Assembly (NCBI RefSeq): GCF_000350525.1
Contig: NZ_AOCN01000011.1
Span: forward strand, 1 to 60,179
Direction: 5' to 3'
Source of the DNA: Leucobacter salsicius M1-8
Lineage (GTDB): Bacteria; Actinomycetota; Actinomycetes; Actinomycetales; Microbacteriaceae
Length of the DNA stretch: 60,179 nucleotides
The notes beneath the pieces were generated by a model, which saw only the letters and a list, made by a program, of their open reading frames with translations, was not told where the DNA came from and ran no database searches. Below, one piece after another: positions 42,923-51,953 of the stretch (its first letter is position 1; every line of letters begins with the position of its first letter). The position numbers were made by a program, and so were the translations under genes.

Positions 42923-43603
42923 TCAGAGCATGGAGGCAAGGCCCGCGAGCTGCACCCGCGAAGCTACCCCGCTCTTGGCGTAGAGCGACCCAACGTGCGT
43001 CTTCACGGTTGTCACGCTCACACCCAGCACATCTGCGATTGCCTGATTGCTTAATCCCTGTGCCAGGAGGGTCAGCACCTCGCGTTCTCGGGAGGTGAGG
43101 GAGTCGGCAGCGGCGAACGCGCTCGCTGCGCTGGCCGCCGCGGCGCCAGTAGCCCTCGCCGCCGGAGCGGGCCGGTTCGTGGTCAACGCACGTTCGATGA
43201 GGCCGCTGGCAATTGCAGGATCGATCACGCGCCGGTCTGCCATGACGTGGCGGATACTCTGCAGCATCTCGGTGCCGCTCACACTCTTGAGGAGATACCC
43301 GTGAGCGCCGGCAGCGAGTGCTTGCATCACGAGTTCGTCGGAGTCGAAGGTGGTGAGCACAATGACTCGGGTGCTGGTCTCAGCCGTGATGCGTTCGGTG
43401 GCCCAGATTCCATCAGTGCCCGGCATGCGGAGGTCGATGAACGCAATATCGGGGCGGTGCTCGTGGCATGCGACGACCGCCGCGAAGCCGTTCTCGGCTT
43501 CAGCAACAACCTCAATGCAGGGATCGGCGCCGAGTATGGCGGTGACTCCGCTTCTCACGGCTTCGTGGTCGTCAGCGACGAGGATGCGAATCGGGTCGGT
43601 CAT
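42923..43603 (-). CDS. NarL/LuxR-type response regulator
   Basis: A 226-residue response regulator. The receiver domain has the acidic pair in VADDHEAV and the phospho-acceptor Asp in [13 protein letters not shown]; the C-terminal LuxR HTH reads [36 protein letters not shown]. An Ala-rich linker joins the two. It overlaps the upstream histidine kinase gene by four bases and forms a two-component pair with it. Target unknown. Confidence 0.94.
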   Translation of the reverse strand: MTDPIRILVADDHEAVRSGVTAILGADPCIEVVAEAENGFAAVVACHEHRPDIAFIDLRMPGTDGIWATERITAETSTRVIVLTTFDSDELVMQALAAGAHGYLLKSVSGTEMLQSIRHVMADRRVIDPAIASGLIERALTTNRPAPAARATGAAAASAASAFAAADSLTSREREVLTLLAQGLSNQAIADVLGVSVTTVKTHVGSLYAKSGVASRVQLAGLASML

Positions 43604-44991
43604 GCGTGTCCCCCTGCGTTCGCGGTGCTGCTGTGGATCTCGAAGCCTGGGTTGGTTTCGCTCGTCTGGCCGGGCAGGGTCATGGTGGCGACCCAGGTGT
43701 TCTGGTGCGCGGCGTCACCACTCGCTGAAGGCCCACTCTCGAGTTGGCCGCCCGCCAGGCTCAGCATCATGCCCGCGCTGCGCAAGCCCAACTGGGTGCC
43801 CTGCGCGATGGGGCCGCCGGACTCGGTGTTGTTGCTGATCGCGAAGCGCGCGCCGGCGGGCGCTTCGGTGATGCTGAACTCGATATCGCCCACACCGTGC
43901 TTTGCCGCGTTGGCGACGAGTTCGCGGAGCACCCGCAGCGCTGAGGTCTGGGTGGCGGCAGAGCTGGCTGCGAGCCGGGACGTGGCCCGTTCGAATGATC
44001 CGGCGCACCAACGGAGCTCGCGCCCCTCGGGGAGTAAGCTGCCGAGCGACTCGAGGTCGGCCGCGATTTCTTGGGAGACCGCGGGCGGCCGCATGCCGCC
44101 GTCGCCAAAACGGCTCCGACCGGCATCGCTCCCGTGTTCGAGCGCATCACGGCCGGCTTTGTCGAGATCAATGGTCGCTGTGAGCACCTCGATGAGTGCC
44201 CGCAGTTCCCGGTGCGCGGCGTCCGTGCCCTGCTTGGCACGCTCCAAGCTCGCCACGATGGCAGCGCCCTGAGCAGTGTCTTGAGCAGCGCCTTGCCCAG
44301 CGGGGCGATCGGGATCCGGATCCGCGTTCCCTCGCGCGACCCGCAGCTTCGCAGCCTCGACGTGCAGCCCGGCAACCGCGATGTGGTTCGCGACCAGGTC
44401 GTGGAGATCGTGGGCGATGCGTTCGCGCATCTCGCTCGTCTGCTGGGCGTGCGCCTGCATCAGCGCGACGCGGGTGCGCGACCGCTCGCTGCGCACCGCC
44501 CAACCCCAGGCCGCCGACACGAAGATGATGAGCGCAAACTGCACGGCGACCGTCGGCACCGTGGCGCTGTGCGGCGAAACCACGAGGAGGGCGATGGCGA
44601 GGAGGCCTGCGGCGGCGAGCGCGGCCCACAGGGCGATGCGCAGCCCGCGGTCGCTGCCGTATTTCACCGCGGCGTAGACAAGGTCGGAGAGCACCAGCAC
44701 GACGCCGAGGCTGCCGCCGAACGCGAGATCGACCGCAGCGATCGAGGCGCCCAGCCCGAGCGCGAGGAACGGGCGGGTTGAGCGCAGGAGGGCGACGGCG
44801 GAGATCGCGAACAGTGCGATCAGGTACACGGTGCCGTCGGTGCGAAACAGGGCGAAGTCGTTCCACAGACGTATGCCCGTGAGTTGCAGGGCCGCGAGGC
44901 CGACCAGCAGCCAGACGCCCGCGACCACCGCGTCACGGGTGCGCGGGTGCGCGTTCAGCTGCTCCCATTTGCCCGCGACCATGGCTCTCAT
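43600..44991 (-). CDS. Two-component sensor histidine kinase (HisKA_3/NarX-like)
   Basis: A 463-residue kinase. About six membrane helices in the first 170 residues lack a large sensory loop. The dimerisation domain has [17 protein letters not shown] with the phospho-His, and the ATPase domain has [11 protein letters not shown] (N box) and [17 protein letters not shown] (G-box area). An insert rich in charged residues splits the kinase core. This DesK-type kinase signals to the overlapping response regulator. The signal is unknown. Confidence 0.92.
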   Translation of the reverse strand: MRAMVAGKWEQLNAHPRTRDAVVAGVWLLVGLAALQLTGIRLWNDFALFRTDGTVYLIALFAISAVALLRSTRPFLALGLGASIAAVDLAFGGSLGVVLVLSDLVYAAVKYGSDRGLRIALWAALAAAGLLAIALLVVSPHSATVPTVAVQFALIIFVSAAWGWAVRSERSRTRVALMQAHAQQTSEMRERIAHDLHDLVANHIAVAGLHVEAAKLRVARGNADPDPDRPAGQGAAQDTAQGAAIVASLERAKQGTDAAHRELRALIEVLTATIDLDKAGRDALEHGSDAGRSRFGDGGMRPPAVSQEIAADLESLGSLLPEGRELRWCAGSFERATSRLAASSAATQTSALRVLRELVANAAKHGVGDIEFSITEAPAGARFAISNNTESGGPIAQGTQLGLRSAGMMLSLAGGQLESGPSASGDAAHQNTWVATMTLPGQTSETNPGFEIHSSTANAGGHA

Positions 44992-45090
44992 CCTGGCAGA
45001 TGCGGCACCCCGACGCCCTCATCCGTTCGGAGGAGACCGGCTGGCCCGACGCACGATGTGCGCGGCGCGCTCCCCGTGCAGGCTGGGCCC

Positions 45091-45648
45091 ATGAGCATCA
45101 TTGTTTTCGGCATCATCGCGTGCGAGATTGGGTTCTGGGTCGTGTTGTTCGCAGGCCTCGCGGCACGCTACCTGCTGCAGCTGCGGCGCCTGTCGAGTGT
45201 GCTGCTCCTGTCGGTACCCGTGCTGGACGTGCTGCTACTCGCCCTCATCTCGTGGGATCTGCTCGCGAACGGCGCCACGGCCGAGTTCGCGCACGGGCTC
45301 GGCGCGGTCTACCTCGGGTTCACCGTCGCGTTCGGCCACCAGATCATCACGCGCATCGACGCGCACTTCGCGCACCGCTTCGCCGGCGCGCCCGCGCCTG
45401 CCTCGGTCCCCAAGACCGGGCCGGTACGAGTGCGCTACGAGTGGAGTCAGTTTGTACGCGTGCTCGTGGCCGCGGCGATCGCGTGCGCGGTGCTCGGCGG
45501 CATCATGCTGCTCGTCAACGACCCAGCTCGCACCGAGGAGCTGGCGAAGTGGTTTGGCCGGGTGGGACTCATTGCGGCGATCTGGTTCGTGACGGGGCCG
45601 GTGTGGGCCGCGGGTGAGCTACTCACGAAGCCTCGTGAGCGCGTGTAG
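45091..45648 (+). CDS. Conserved four-helix membrane protein (YmcC-like)
   Basis: About 185 residues with four hydrophobic helices and conserved features FGIIACEIGFWVVL and YLGFTVAFGHQIITRIDAHFAHRFAG. It resembles small membrane proteins such as Bacillus YmcC, of unknown function; that comparison is from memory. The frame is open from 44884, but the ATG at 45091 begins the recognisable part. Confidence 0.75.
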   Translation: MSIIVFGIIACEIGFWVVLFAGLAARYLLQLRRLSSVLLLSVPVLDVLLLALISWDLLANGATAEFAHGLGAVYLGFTVAFGHQIITRIDAHFAHRFAGAPAPASVPKTGPVRVRYEWSQFVRVLVAAAIACAVLGGIMLLVNDPARTEELAKWFGRVGLIAAIWFVTGPVWAAGELLTKPRERV

Positions 45649-45766
45649 CCGCAAGGCAATGATCCGGATCGCGCTGCCCTCGATCGCAATGCACCATACC
45701 GGCGAGATCGCGGCCCTGCTAGCGTCGGATGGACCCCAAATCGCCAAGGTACGTGAGAAGGACATC

Positions 45767-46138
45767 GTGAGTTTCAACAGGGACAAGGGCAACAAGTTCG
45801 TCGAGGCGACGCAGTCTCCCGAGGGCGCTGCGGCATGGAAACATCAGCTCGATCAGTATGCGCCAGGCGCCTCCGATTGGGTCGTGGGAGCCGTGTTTGG
45901 CGGCACCTACCAGCGCGAGGGCCTCGAGCTGCGGGACCGCCAGATGCTCAACATGGCGGCGCTTGCTGCGATGGGCGGCACCGAACCGCAGCTCACGGGG
46001 CACATCAAGACCGCGGTAGACGTCGCGGGTATGACCCGCGAGGAAGTCGCGGAGTGCTTCGTGCACCTCATGCCGTACATCGGTATTCCGAAGGTACTCG
46101 CGGCGATGCGGTGCATGGAAGCCGCGTTCGGCGAGTAA
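45767..46138 (+). CDS. Carboxymuconolactone decarboxylase family protein
   Basis: About 123 residues when started at the GTG at 45767, which follows AAGGA closely and gives the usual family length. The frame is open back to 45614, overlapping the upstream gene; ATG at 45689 is another option. Features YQREGLELRDRQMLNMAAL and EVAECFVHLMPYIGIPK match gamma-carboxymuconolactone decarboxylase rather than the CxxC-bearing AhpD branch. No aromatic-degradation partners lie nearby, so its substrate is open. Confidence 0.82.
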   Translation: MSFNRDKGNKFVEATQSPEGAAAWKHQLDQYAPGASDWVVGAVFGGTYQREGLELRDRQMLNMAALAAMGGTEPQLTGHIKTAVDVAGMTREEVAECFVHLMPYIGIPKVLAAMRCMEAAFGE

Positions 46139-46160
46139 TGCAGTGGGAGTAGCCGGCTGA

Positions 46161-46193
46161 GGGCGGGCCCGGATCGTTGATCCGGGCCCGCCC
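46161..46193. terminator. Bidirectional terminator between convergent genes
   Basis: A perfect 15-bp stem (46161-46175 with 46179-46193) with a GTT loop, between the decarboxylase-like gene and the convergent DUF2130 gene. Confidence 0.8.
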
Positions 46194-46198
46194 TCCGC

Positions 46199-47611
46199 TT
46201 ATTCGCTCAGTTCCCCTGCGGAGTCTGCCGCAATCTCGGCGAACTTCGCGGTCATCGTCGGGTTGCCGCGCGTGAGTTTCTTGATCGTGAGATCGTCGGC
46301 CTTGTCGTTTGCGAGCCGCAGGTTGTTGGCCGACTTGTGGAGCGCCTGCTTGACCTTCTCGAGGTCCTTGATGGACTCGTCGATTCGTTTGACGGCCTCC
46401 TCGAACCCTTCGGAGGCCAGCCGCCAGTTACGACCGAACGCGCTCTTAAACGCCTCGAGGTTGTCCTCGAAGTCGGTGATGTCGATGTTCTGCGCCTTCA
46501 CCTGCGCCAGCTCCGTCTTGTACTGCAGCGCGCTCATGGCGGCATTGCGCAGCAGCATGATCATCTGAATGAAGAACTGCGGCCGCACGACGAACATTTT
46601 CGGGTAGCGGTGCGAGACGTCGACGATGCCGGTGTTGTAGAGCTCATTCTCGGGCTCCAGCAGCGACACCAAGATCGCGTACTCGCAGCCCTTCTCATTG
46701 CGGTCCTTGTCGAGCTCCTTGAAGAAGTCCTCGTTCTTCTTCTTGGTGGCTGTCGTATCGTTCTCGTTCTTCATCTCGAACATGATCGAGACGATCTCGG
46801 TGCCCGCGGCGTCGAGATCGCGGAAAATGTAGTCGCCCTTGCTGCCGGTGCTGGCGTCGTTGTCTTTCTCGAAGTAGGCGAGCGGAAACGCGGTGGCCCG
46901 CAGCCTGTTGAACTCGATCTCGCAGTGCTGTTCGAGCGTCTCGCCCACCATCTTGGTGGACAGCTTCGCCTTCATGTCGCGCAGTCGCTCGATCGCGTCG
47001 TCGCGGTCTTTGAGCTGTGTCTCGTACTTGTCTTTCAGGGACGTCTCGGCGAGCTCCTTCTCGAGCGCGGCCCGTTCGAGGCTGTTTTTGAGCTCGTCGC
47101 GCTGCTTTTCGACCGCGCCGACGGCCTTCGTCAGTTCAACCTGCTGGGCCAGTTCGATCGATGCGAGCTGCGCTTTGAGAGATTGTGTCTCTGCCGCGCT
47201 TGCCGCCTTGACCTTCTGCAGCTCGGCCTCGAGCTTGGACTCGGCGAGCTCGGTGGCGGTCTGCTGCGCTTGCTTCGCAGTGGCTATCTCGTTGAGCAGC
47301 GCATCGCGCTCCTTTTCGAGTGCGCCGAGCGCCTCGGCGACCGCCAGCTTTTGGTCTGTTGCGCCGGCCTCGAGCTTGGCCTGTAGCGCCTGGTTCTCGG
47401 CGTCTTTCGCGGCGAGCTGCTGCTGCATCTCGTTGGCCGCCTGGGCTGCCGCGAGCTCGAGCGCGTTGCGCTTGTCTTGGGCGGCGAGCTCGAGCCGCTC
47501 GTGCAGCTGCTGCTCAAACTCGCTGTCGCGCACCTGCTTCACGATGTCGGCGTAGCCGGCCTCGTCGACGGTGAACGTTTTGCCGCAGTGCGGGCATTTG
47601 ATCTCGTTCAT
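46199..47611 (-). CDS. DUF2130 coiled-coil protein with zinc ribbon
   Basis: A 470-residue protein. The N-terminus is a CPHCGKTF zinc-ribbon half, residues about 25-220 are a long Ala/Glu/Lys-rich coiled coil, and the C-terminal half is the DUF2130 domain ([42 protein letters not shown]). That domain has restriction-endonuclease-like Glu-x-Lys features and is found widely in bacteria; function is not established. GAGAGAGG precedes the ATG. Confidence 0.88.
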   Translation of the reverse strand: MNEIKCPHCGKTFTVDEAGYADIVKQVRDSEFEQQLHERLELAAQDKRNALELAAAQAANEMQQQLAAKDAENQALQAKLEAGATDQKLAVAEALGALEKERDALLNEIATAKQAQQTATELAESKLEAELQKVKAASAAETQSLKAQLASIELAQQVELTKAVGAVEKQRDELKNSLERAALEKELAETSLKDKYETQLKDRDDAIERLRDMKAKLSTKMVGETLEQHCEIEFNRLRATAFPLAYFEKDNDASTGSKGDYIFRDLDAAGTEIVSIMFEMKNENDTTATKKKNEDFFKELDKDRNEKGCEYAILVSLLEPENELYNTGIVDVSHRYPKMFVVRPQFFIQMIMLLRNAAMSALQYKTELAQVKAQNIDITDFEDNLEAFKSAFGRNWRLASEGFEEAVKRIDESIKDLEKVKQALHKSANNLRLANDKADDLTIKKLTRGNPTMTAKFAEIAADSAGELSE

Positions 47612-47936
47612 GGTGAAACCTCTCTCATACTCACTAGCGACCCGGCACTCCGCGTCACGGAAACTCTGCCAACGTGCGACCGCCCATTCGTGACTTCGCC
47701 ACTGTTGCCCGACCTAGTCAGCGTAGCGAGGCACGAGACACATCTGTTAGCGCCTTTCGGCCCGTCTAGCTGCAGCCATACCTGACCGTGCGGGAGGAAG
47801 TTAGTCACTAATGACCACGTCGACACCCACGAGATCAGTAGACTTTGACTAAAATAACACTGAGACCATCAGGCGACCTCGGATTCGCCCCGCGCGCATT
47901 CATGCAGCGCGGAGACCAGATGGCACAAGACAGGCA
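47612..47936. other. Intergenic region with divergent promoters
   Basis: No gene is seen in these 325 bases between the leftward DUF2130 gene and the rightward SGNH gene. TTTGACTAAAATAAC near 47848-47862 is AT-rich and is the likeliest promoter part for the SGNH gene, but -35 and -10 cannot be paired convincingly. Confidence 0.35.
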
Positions 47937-50135
47937 TTGGTACAACAAGTGGGCTCAAAGAGCATTCGCAAACGCGGCTTAATACTTCTGGGCAGCGGCT
48001 TACTTGCCGCAACGCTCGCGTTCGCCCCCGGCGCTGCGGGCGCTGGCACGGCAGCCTGGGCGGCTCCCCAGTCGACAGCACCCCCCGAGTATGTGGCACT
48101 CGGCGATTCCTATGCGGTCGGGCTCGACTTAGGCACAGTCGTGGGCACGATCCCAGGTTGCGGGCAGACTGCCGCGAGCTACCCCCGTCAGCTTGCGCTC
48201 GCGCTCGGCCTGGACCTCACCGACGTAACCTGCAGCGGGGCCACGACCGCGAACATCCTTACCGTCCCTCAAGTGACAACTAATGGCACAAACCCGATTC
48301 AGTTGGATGCCCTGAGCGCCAGCACTGACATTGTCACCGTCACGATCGGCGGCAATGACCTTGGTTTCGCCGGCATCATTCAGAAATGCCTAGCCGGCAG
48401 CGAAACCGGCCCACTGTTGTTTACACCCACGTTAGACAACTGCAAATCGCACTACACCCAGGGCGGAAGTGACTCGCTCGCCGCGGCAGTCGCGGGCCCC
48501 GTGACGTCGTCACTGGTCGATACTCTTGCAAAGATTCGACTACTCGCACCCAACGCAAAAGTCTTTGTCGTGGGCTACCCCGCCCTAATGCCAGGCCTCA
48601 CGCACGTCCCACCAACCGGGTGCTTCACCCCCTTCGCTAGCGCCCCCTATACGTTCCCCTTCACTGGCATTGACGTCGCCTACTTGCACGGCATTCAGGT
48701 GCAGCTCGATACCGCAATGTCAACAACGGCGGATGCCGCCGGTGCCACCTTCGTGCCAACGCTCGCGCCCACCCTCGCAAATTCACCGTGCGCAAACAAC
48801 GTGCATACGGTCGTTAACGGCGTCTCACTTACTCCTGGGGCCATGCACCCAAATACGAGTGGGGCCCGACTCATGTCAGACCAGACGACCACTGCGATTC
48901 AGGCAGTACTCGCCGCGCCCACCATCAGCCCCACAGCGACAAGCTTCAGCTTGCGCGCTGGCACCCCCGCGTCACTTAGCTTCACGGCAGAAGGATTTCC
49001 TCAACCCAAGCTGACCACCACCGGGCAACTGCCTGCAGGCTTGAGCTTTGACAGCACGACCGGCATCCTCAGCGGAACCCCCACCGCTCCAGGCACCTCG
49101 ACGTTCTCACTCACTGCAACGAATGGCGTCGGCTCGGTAACTGAGCCATACACTGTGCTGGTAGATCAGACCCCGGTGATCACTTCGGCCGCTCCTCCCG
49201 GAGCCGCCACCGTTGGCACGTCGTACTCGTTCACCGTGACCGCATCTGGCTTCCCCACCCCCACCATGGCGGTTACCGGCAAGCTACCCGACGGGCTACA
49301 GTTTGACCCTGCGACCGGCAAGATCAGCGGCACCCCCACGGCCGCAGGCAGCTTCAGCTTTGGCGTCTCCGCCACAAATAGTGCCGGGACTGCGACCTCC
49401 CCTGCATACTCAATTCAGGTCGCTCCCAAGAGCGTCGCCCCGGTGATCACCTCAGGCAACCCGCCCGCGGCGACGCTCGGCAGCAAATACTCATTCACAG
49501 TGAAGGCCACCGGTTACCCGACCCCCACGTTGGCCCTCACCGGCAAGCTACCCGACGGGCTGCAGTTTGACCCTGCGACCGGCAAGATCAGCGGCACCCC
49601 CACGGCCGCAGGGACCTTCAGCTTTGGCGTGACCGCCACGAACTCGGCGGGCTCTGCTACCTCCCCCTCCTATTCAATCGAGGTTAAGCCGGCCGACATC
49701 GCCCCCGTAATCACCTCTGCGAACCCGCCCGCGGCGACGCTCGGGAGCAAGTACTCATTCACGGTCAAGGCCACCGGCACCCCGGCCCCCACCTTCGCGG
49801 TTAGCTCAGGTACCCTACCCAAGGGACTCACGCTCGACCCCGCGACCGGCAAGATCAGCGGCACACCAACTGCGGCCGGTCAGTTCAAGTTCACCATCGC
49901 GGCAAGCAACAACGTCGGCCCCGCCGCGACCGTCCAGTTCACGATCACAGTCGCAAATTCCGCTGTCGAACCGCCCACCCCGGCCAAGCCCGAAAAGGTC
50001 ACCCCGGGCACCTCACCCAAGCCAAACCTCGCAACAACGGGCGCAGGCTCGCTGCTCCCGCTAGGCATCGGTGGTGGCATCGCGCTGCTGGCTGGGGCGG
50101 GTCTGCTCCTAACCCGGCGCACCGCAAAGCGCTAA
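47937..50135 (+). CDS. Secreted SGNH/GDSL hydrolase with Ig-like repeats and LATTG sorting signal
   Basis: A 732-residue surface protein. Signal peptide about 1-42; SGNH hydrolase domain about 50-330 with block I ALGDSYAVG (Ser58), SGATTANI, block III TIGGNDLGF and the late His in MHPNTSG. Four putative-Ig (He_PIG) repeats of about 88 residues follow, each with LPxGLxFDxxTGxxSGTPTAxG. The C-terminus has LATTG (698-702), a glycine-rich helix and RRTAKR: a sorting signal of the LAXTG type used by class E sortases, unlike the pilins here. It should be a wall-anchored esterase/lipase. The start codon is TTG; GTG at 47949 is an alternative. Confidence 0.88.
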   Translation: MVQQVGSKSIRKRGLILLGSGLLAATLAFAPGAAGAGTAAWAAPQSTAPPEYVALGDSYAVGLDLGTVVGTIPGCGQTAASYPRQLALALGLDLTDVTCSGATTANILTVPQVTTNGTNPIQLDALSASTDIVTVTIGGNDLGFAGIIQKCLAGSETGPLLFTPTLDNCKSHYTQGGSDSLAAAVAGPVTSSLVDTLAKIRLLAPNAKVFVVGYPALMPGLTHVPPTGCFTPFASAPYTFPFTGIDVAYLHGIQVQLDTAMSTTADAAGATFVPTLAPTLANSPCANNVHTVVNGVSLTPGAMHPNTSGARLMSDQTTTAIQAVLAAPTISPTATSFSLRAGTPASLSFTAEGFPQPKLTTTGQLPAGLSFDSTTGILSGTPTAPGTSTFSLTATNGVGSVTEPYTVLVDQTPVITSAAPPGAATVGTSYSFTVTASGFPTPTMAVTGKLPDGLQFDPATGKISGTPTAAGSFSFGVSATNSAGTATSPAYSIQVAPKSVAPVITSGNPPAATLGSKYSFTVKATGYPTPTLALTGKLPDGLQFDPATGKISGTPTAAGTFSFGVTATNSAGSATSPSYSIEVKPADIAPVITSANPPAATLGSKYSFTVKATGTPAPTFAVSSGTLPKGLTLDPATGKISGTPTAAGQFKFTIAASNNVGPAATVQFTITVANSAVEPPTPAKPEKVTPGTSPKPNLATTGAGSLLPLGIGGGIALLAGAGLLLTRRTAKR
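49275..49630 (+). repeat. Near-identical DNA repeat within Ig-domain region
   Basis: A block of about 90 bases beginning ACCGGCAAGCTACCCGACGG occurs at about 49275 and again at about 49539, with only a few differences. The period is 264 bases, one Ig-like domain. The identity is higher than between the other repeats and suggests recent duplication or gene conversion. Confidence 0.75.
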
Positions 50136-50158
50136 GCGCTAAGTAGGCACGCTCATCA

Positions 50159-50202
50159 CTGAGGGCGGTGCTGCGGCAGAAATGCCGCAGCACCGCCCTC
50201 AG
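50159..50202. terminator. Perfect 20-bp hairpin with GAAA loop
   Basis: Arms 50159-50178 and 50183-50202 are perfect complements around a GAAA tetraloop, followed on the right by CTGTTTT. It ends the SGNH gene and reaches into the last codons of the convergent DUF1801 gene, so it can act on both transcripts. Confidence 0.85.
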
Positions 50203-50732
50203 CTGTTTTCGCGCCCCTCGAGATCCTCGAGAAATCTCGCGCCGCTCGCACGCATGATCCGGATCGCCTTCGGCCCGACCCCGTGCAGCGCAAGCAATTC
50301 TCGTTCTGAATGGGTGCCCAGCTCACTCATGCGGGTGACGCCGATCGCGCCGAGGGCGGTGCGCGCAGGGCGCCCGATCTGCGGGAGCTCGTCAGCGACG
50401 GTGTCGACACGATGTGAAATCACGCGCGCGATGAGATCGGTCGGCAGCGGTTCAGCGAGCGGCAGCTGCACCGACCCCTTGCCCTGCGCATAGCGGGCAA
50501 ACTCTGGGGCGAACGCCTCGTGACCGACCGGCGTGGCGTAGAGGCCAATGTGTTTCTGAAATCCACCGAAGTAGATGAGCGGGTGGCCGTTGAGCTTGTA
50601 CCCGATGAGGCCGTAGTTCATTGCCTCGACCGCCCCGGGGCACCGCTCGCGCACAAGGCGTTGCAACAGTTCGAGACGCCGCTTTGTCTCGTCTGGGAAC
50701 TGGTCGAGATACGCCTGCACTTCTTCGGACAT
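50199..50732 (-). CDS. DUF1801/YdhG-like protein with C-terminal helix-hairpin-helix
   Basis: A 177-residue protein. Residues about 1-110 are a DUF1801 (YdhG/YjdI-like) domain with MNYGLIGYKLNGHPLIYFGGFQKHIGLY. The C-terminal part has IGRPARTALGAIGVTRMSELGTHSE and LLALHGVGPKAIRIM, a helix-hairpin-helix of the TfoX-C/RNA polymerase alpha-C type. The function of such fusions is unknown. No ribosome site is evident at 50732. Confidence 0.82.
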   Translation of the reverse strand: MSEEVQAYLDQFPDETKRRLELLQRLVRERCPGAVEAMNYGLIGYKLNGHPLIYFGGFQKHIGLYATPVGHEAFAPEFARYAQGKGSVQLPLAEPLPTDLIARVISHRVDTVADELPQIGRPARTALGAIGVTRMSELGTHSERELLALHGVGPKAIRIMRASGARFLEDLEGRENS

Positions 50733-50992
50733 GTGGGCAGCTTAGTCCGCTCGCCAAAAATTGTCTGCTACAGCCATCCTCACGTTCAAGAGTCGTGACC
50801 GTAGGCACCTGGCCGCTGACGCGACAACCCGAATCCATCGATTCCCGGGTGTCCCCGGGAAAGAACGGGCTTCATGAAACCTCATGCAGCAAGCATCGAG
50901 GGGGGCTTCGCCCCCACAAGGACGCGCTTGGCGCGAAGGCGTTCAATCCATTGGACGTACGCCACTAAGAGATAGGTCCGCGACGGGGGCAG

Positions 50993-51361
50993 CTACCGAA
51001 CGACCTCGATGCCGGTTGCAGCAGCTGCCTGCTCCAGCGAACCAAGGTTCGTCACTTTCGTAAAGCCGGCCTGCTCCATGAGCTTGATGGCTTGCCCCGC
51101 TCGGTTACCCGATCGGCAGTACACAACATACTCAGCCTCAGGATCGAGCGTCGGGATCGCGGCCGCAACTTCGCCTGCATTGAAATCGAGCAGCTCTGCA
51201 CCCTCAAGGTGCCCGCCAGCGTACTCGTCTGCCGTGCGCACATCGAGCACGATGGTGTCGGCGGCCACTTCGACACTGCTCGCGGCCGGGCCCGTGGTGC
51301 AGGCAGAGAGAGTGAGTGCGACCGCGACCGCAGAGAGGCCGGCGAGAATCATTCGACGCAT
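50993..51361 (-). CDS. Rhodanese-domain lipoprotein
   Basis: A 122-residue protein with a lipobox LSAC (Cys21), so it should be anchored outside the membrane. The rest is one rhodanese domain with LDVRTADEYAGGHLEGA and the active loop CRSGNRAG, whose Cys carries the persulfide. GAAGGA precedes the ATG at 51361. It is the last gene of the sulfur operon, 57 bases after DUF4395. It should move sulfane sulfur at the cell surface. Confidence 0.9.
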   Translation of the reverse strand: MRRMILAGLSAVAVALTLSACTTGPAASSVEVAADTIVLDVRTADEYAGGHLEGAELLDFNAGEVAAAIPTLDPEAEYVVYCRSGNRAGQAIKLMEQAGFTKVTNLGSLEQAAAATGIEVVR

Positions 51362-51418
51362 GAGTGTTATTCCTTCGTATTGTGGTGAAGCTCGGGCGCA
51401 GTGCGCCCGGTCCTAGTT

Positions 51419-51946
51419 CTAATGTTCGTGTGGAAGCTCGCAGGTGCCGCCCGGGCAGTAGCGAGGTGCGGTGCGTCCAAACCGGGCCTGGAGCGCACAG
51501 CCGACGCAGATGCCAAATGCGGTCTCGAGAAACAAGAAGCTCAGGCAGATGCTGCAGAGCGCAAGCGTCAGCCAGAGCGGGGCCGCGAACAGCCCCATCG
51601 TCGAGCATGAGACGACTGCCAACCCGAACCCCAGCCACCAAGCAAACGCCTTCTGCTCGGACCCCACCCACTCTGGCCGCTGCCGCCGCACAGCGAGGCG
51701 CCCGAGTGCAAGGGTGGGTGACCACCGGTCACCCACCAGCACCCGAATAAGCATGTCCATCATGAAGAACAGGCCGAACGGCTGCATCGGTTGGGTGGAT
51801 CCGGCAGCTACCGCCGCTGCCATCGCGGCACCGCCCGCAAGAAACAGGATTCCCGCCGCGGCGCGCACCGCGCGCTCGTTGATGACGGGCACCTCATACC
51901 CGGGCACGTACTGCCCAATCTGTGGGCGCTCGTCAGTTTGAGTCAC
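51419..51946 (-). CDS. DUF4395 membrane protein
   Basis: About 175 residues with four hydrophobic helices and the family cysteine motif GICVGCALQ near residue 150, plus a late Cys-containing CPGGTCELPHEH tail. DUF4395 proteins commonly sit beside rhodaneses and thioredoxins. The GTG at 51946 (MTQTDERPQIG) is the start; the open frame back to 52396 lies inside the upstream gene in another frame and is not real coding. It begins eight bases after the upstream stop, so the operon is continuous. The cysteines suggest persulfide or thiol transfer across the membrane, which is inference. Confidence 0.87.
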   Translation of the reverse strand: MTQTDERPQIGQYVPGYEVPVINERAVRAAAGILFLAGGAAMAAAVAAGSTQPMQPFGLFFMMDMLIRVLVGDRWSPTLALGRLAVRRQRPEWVGSEQKAFAWWLGFGLAVVSCSTMGLFAAPLWLTLALCSICLSFLFLETAFGICVGCALQARFGRTAPRYCPGGTCELPHEH

Positions 51947-51953
51947 AGGGCGA

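Noticed and set aside
46337..47386. A 349-codon open frame on the plus strand
   Set aside because: Antisense to the DUF2130 coiled-coil gene; leucine/valine richness merely mirrors the Glu/Lys/Gln-rich coiled coil.
50880..50970. Possible tRNA-like or att-like stretch (GGCGTTCAATCC)
   Set aside because: It recalls a T-arm, but no acceptor, D-arm or anticodon arm can be formed around it. The nearby GGGGG/CCCCC and TTCCCGGG hairpins are short and may only be terminators of the sulfur operon.
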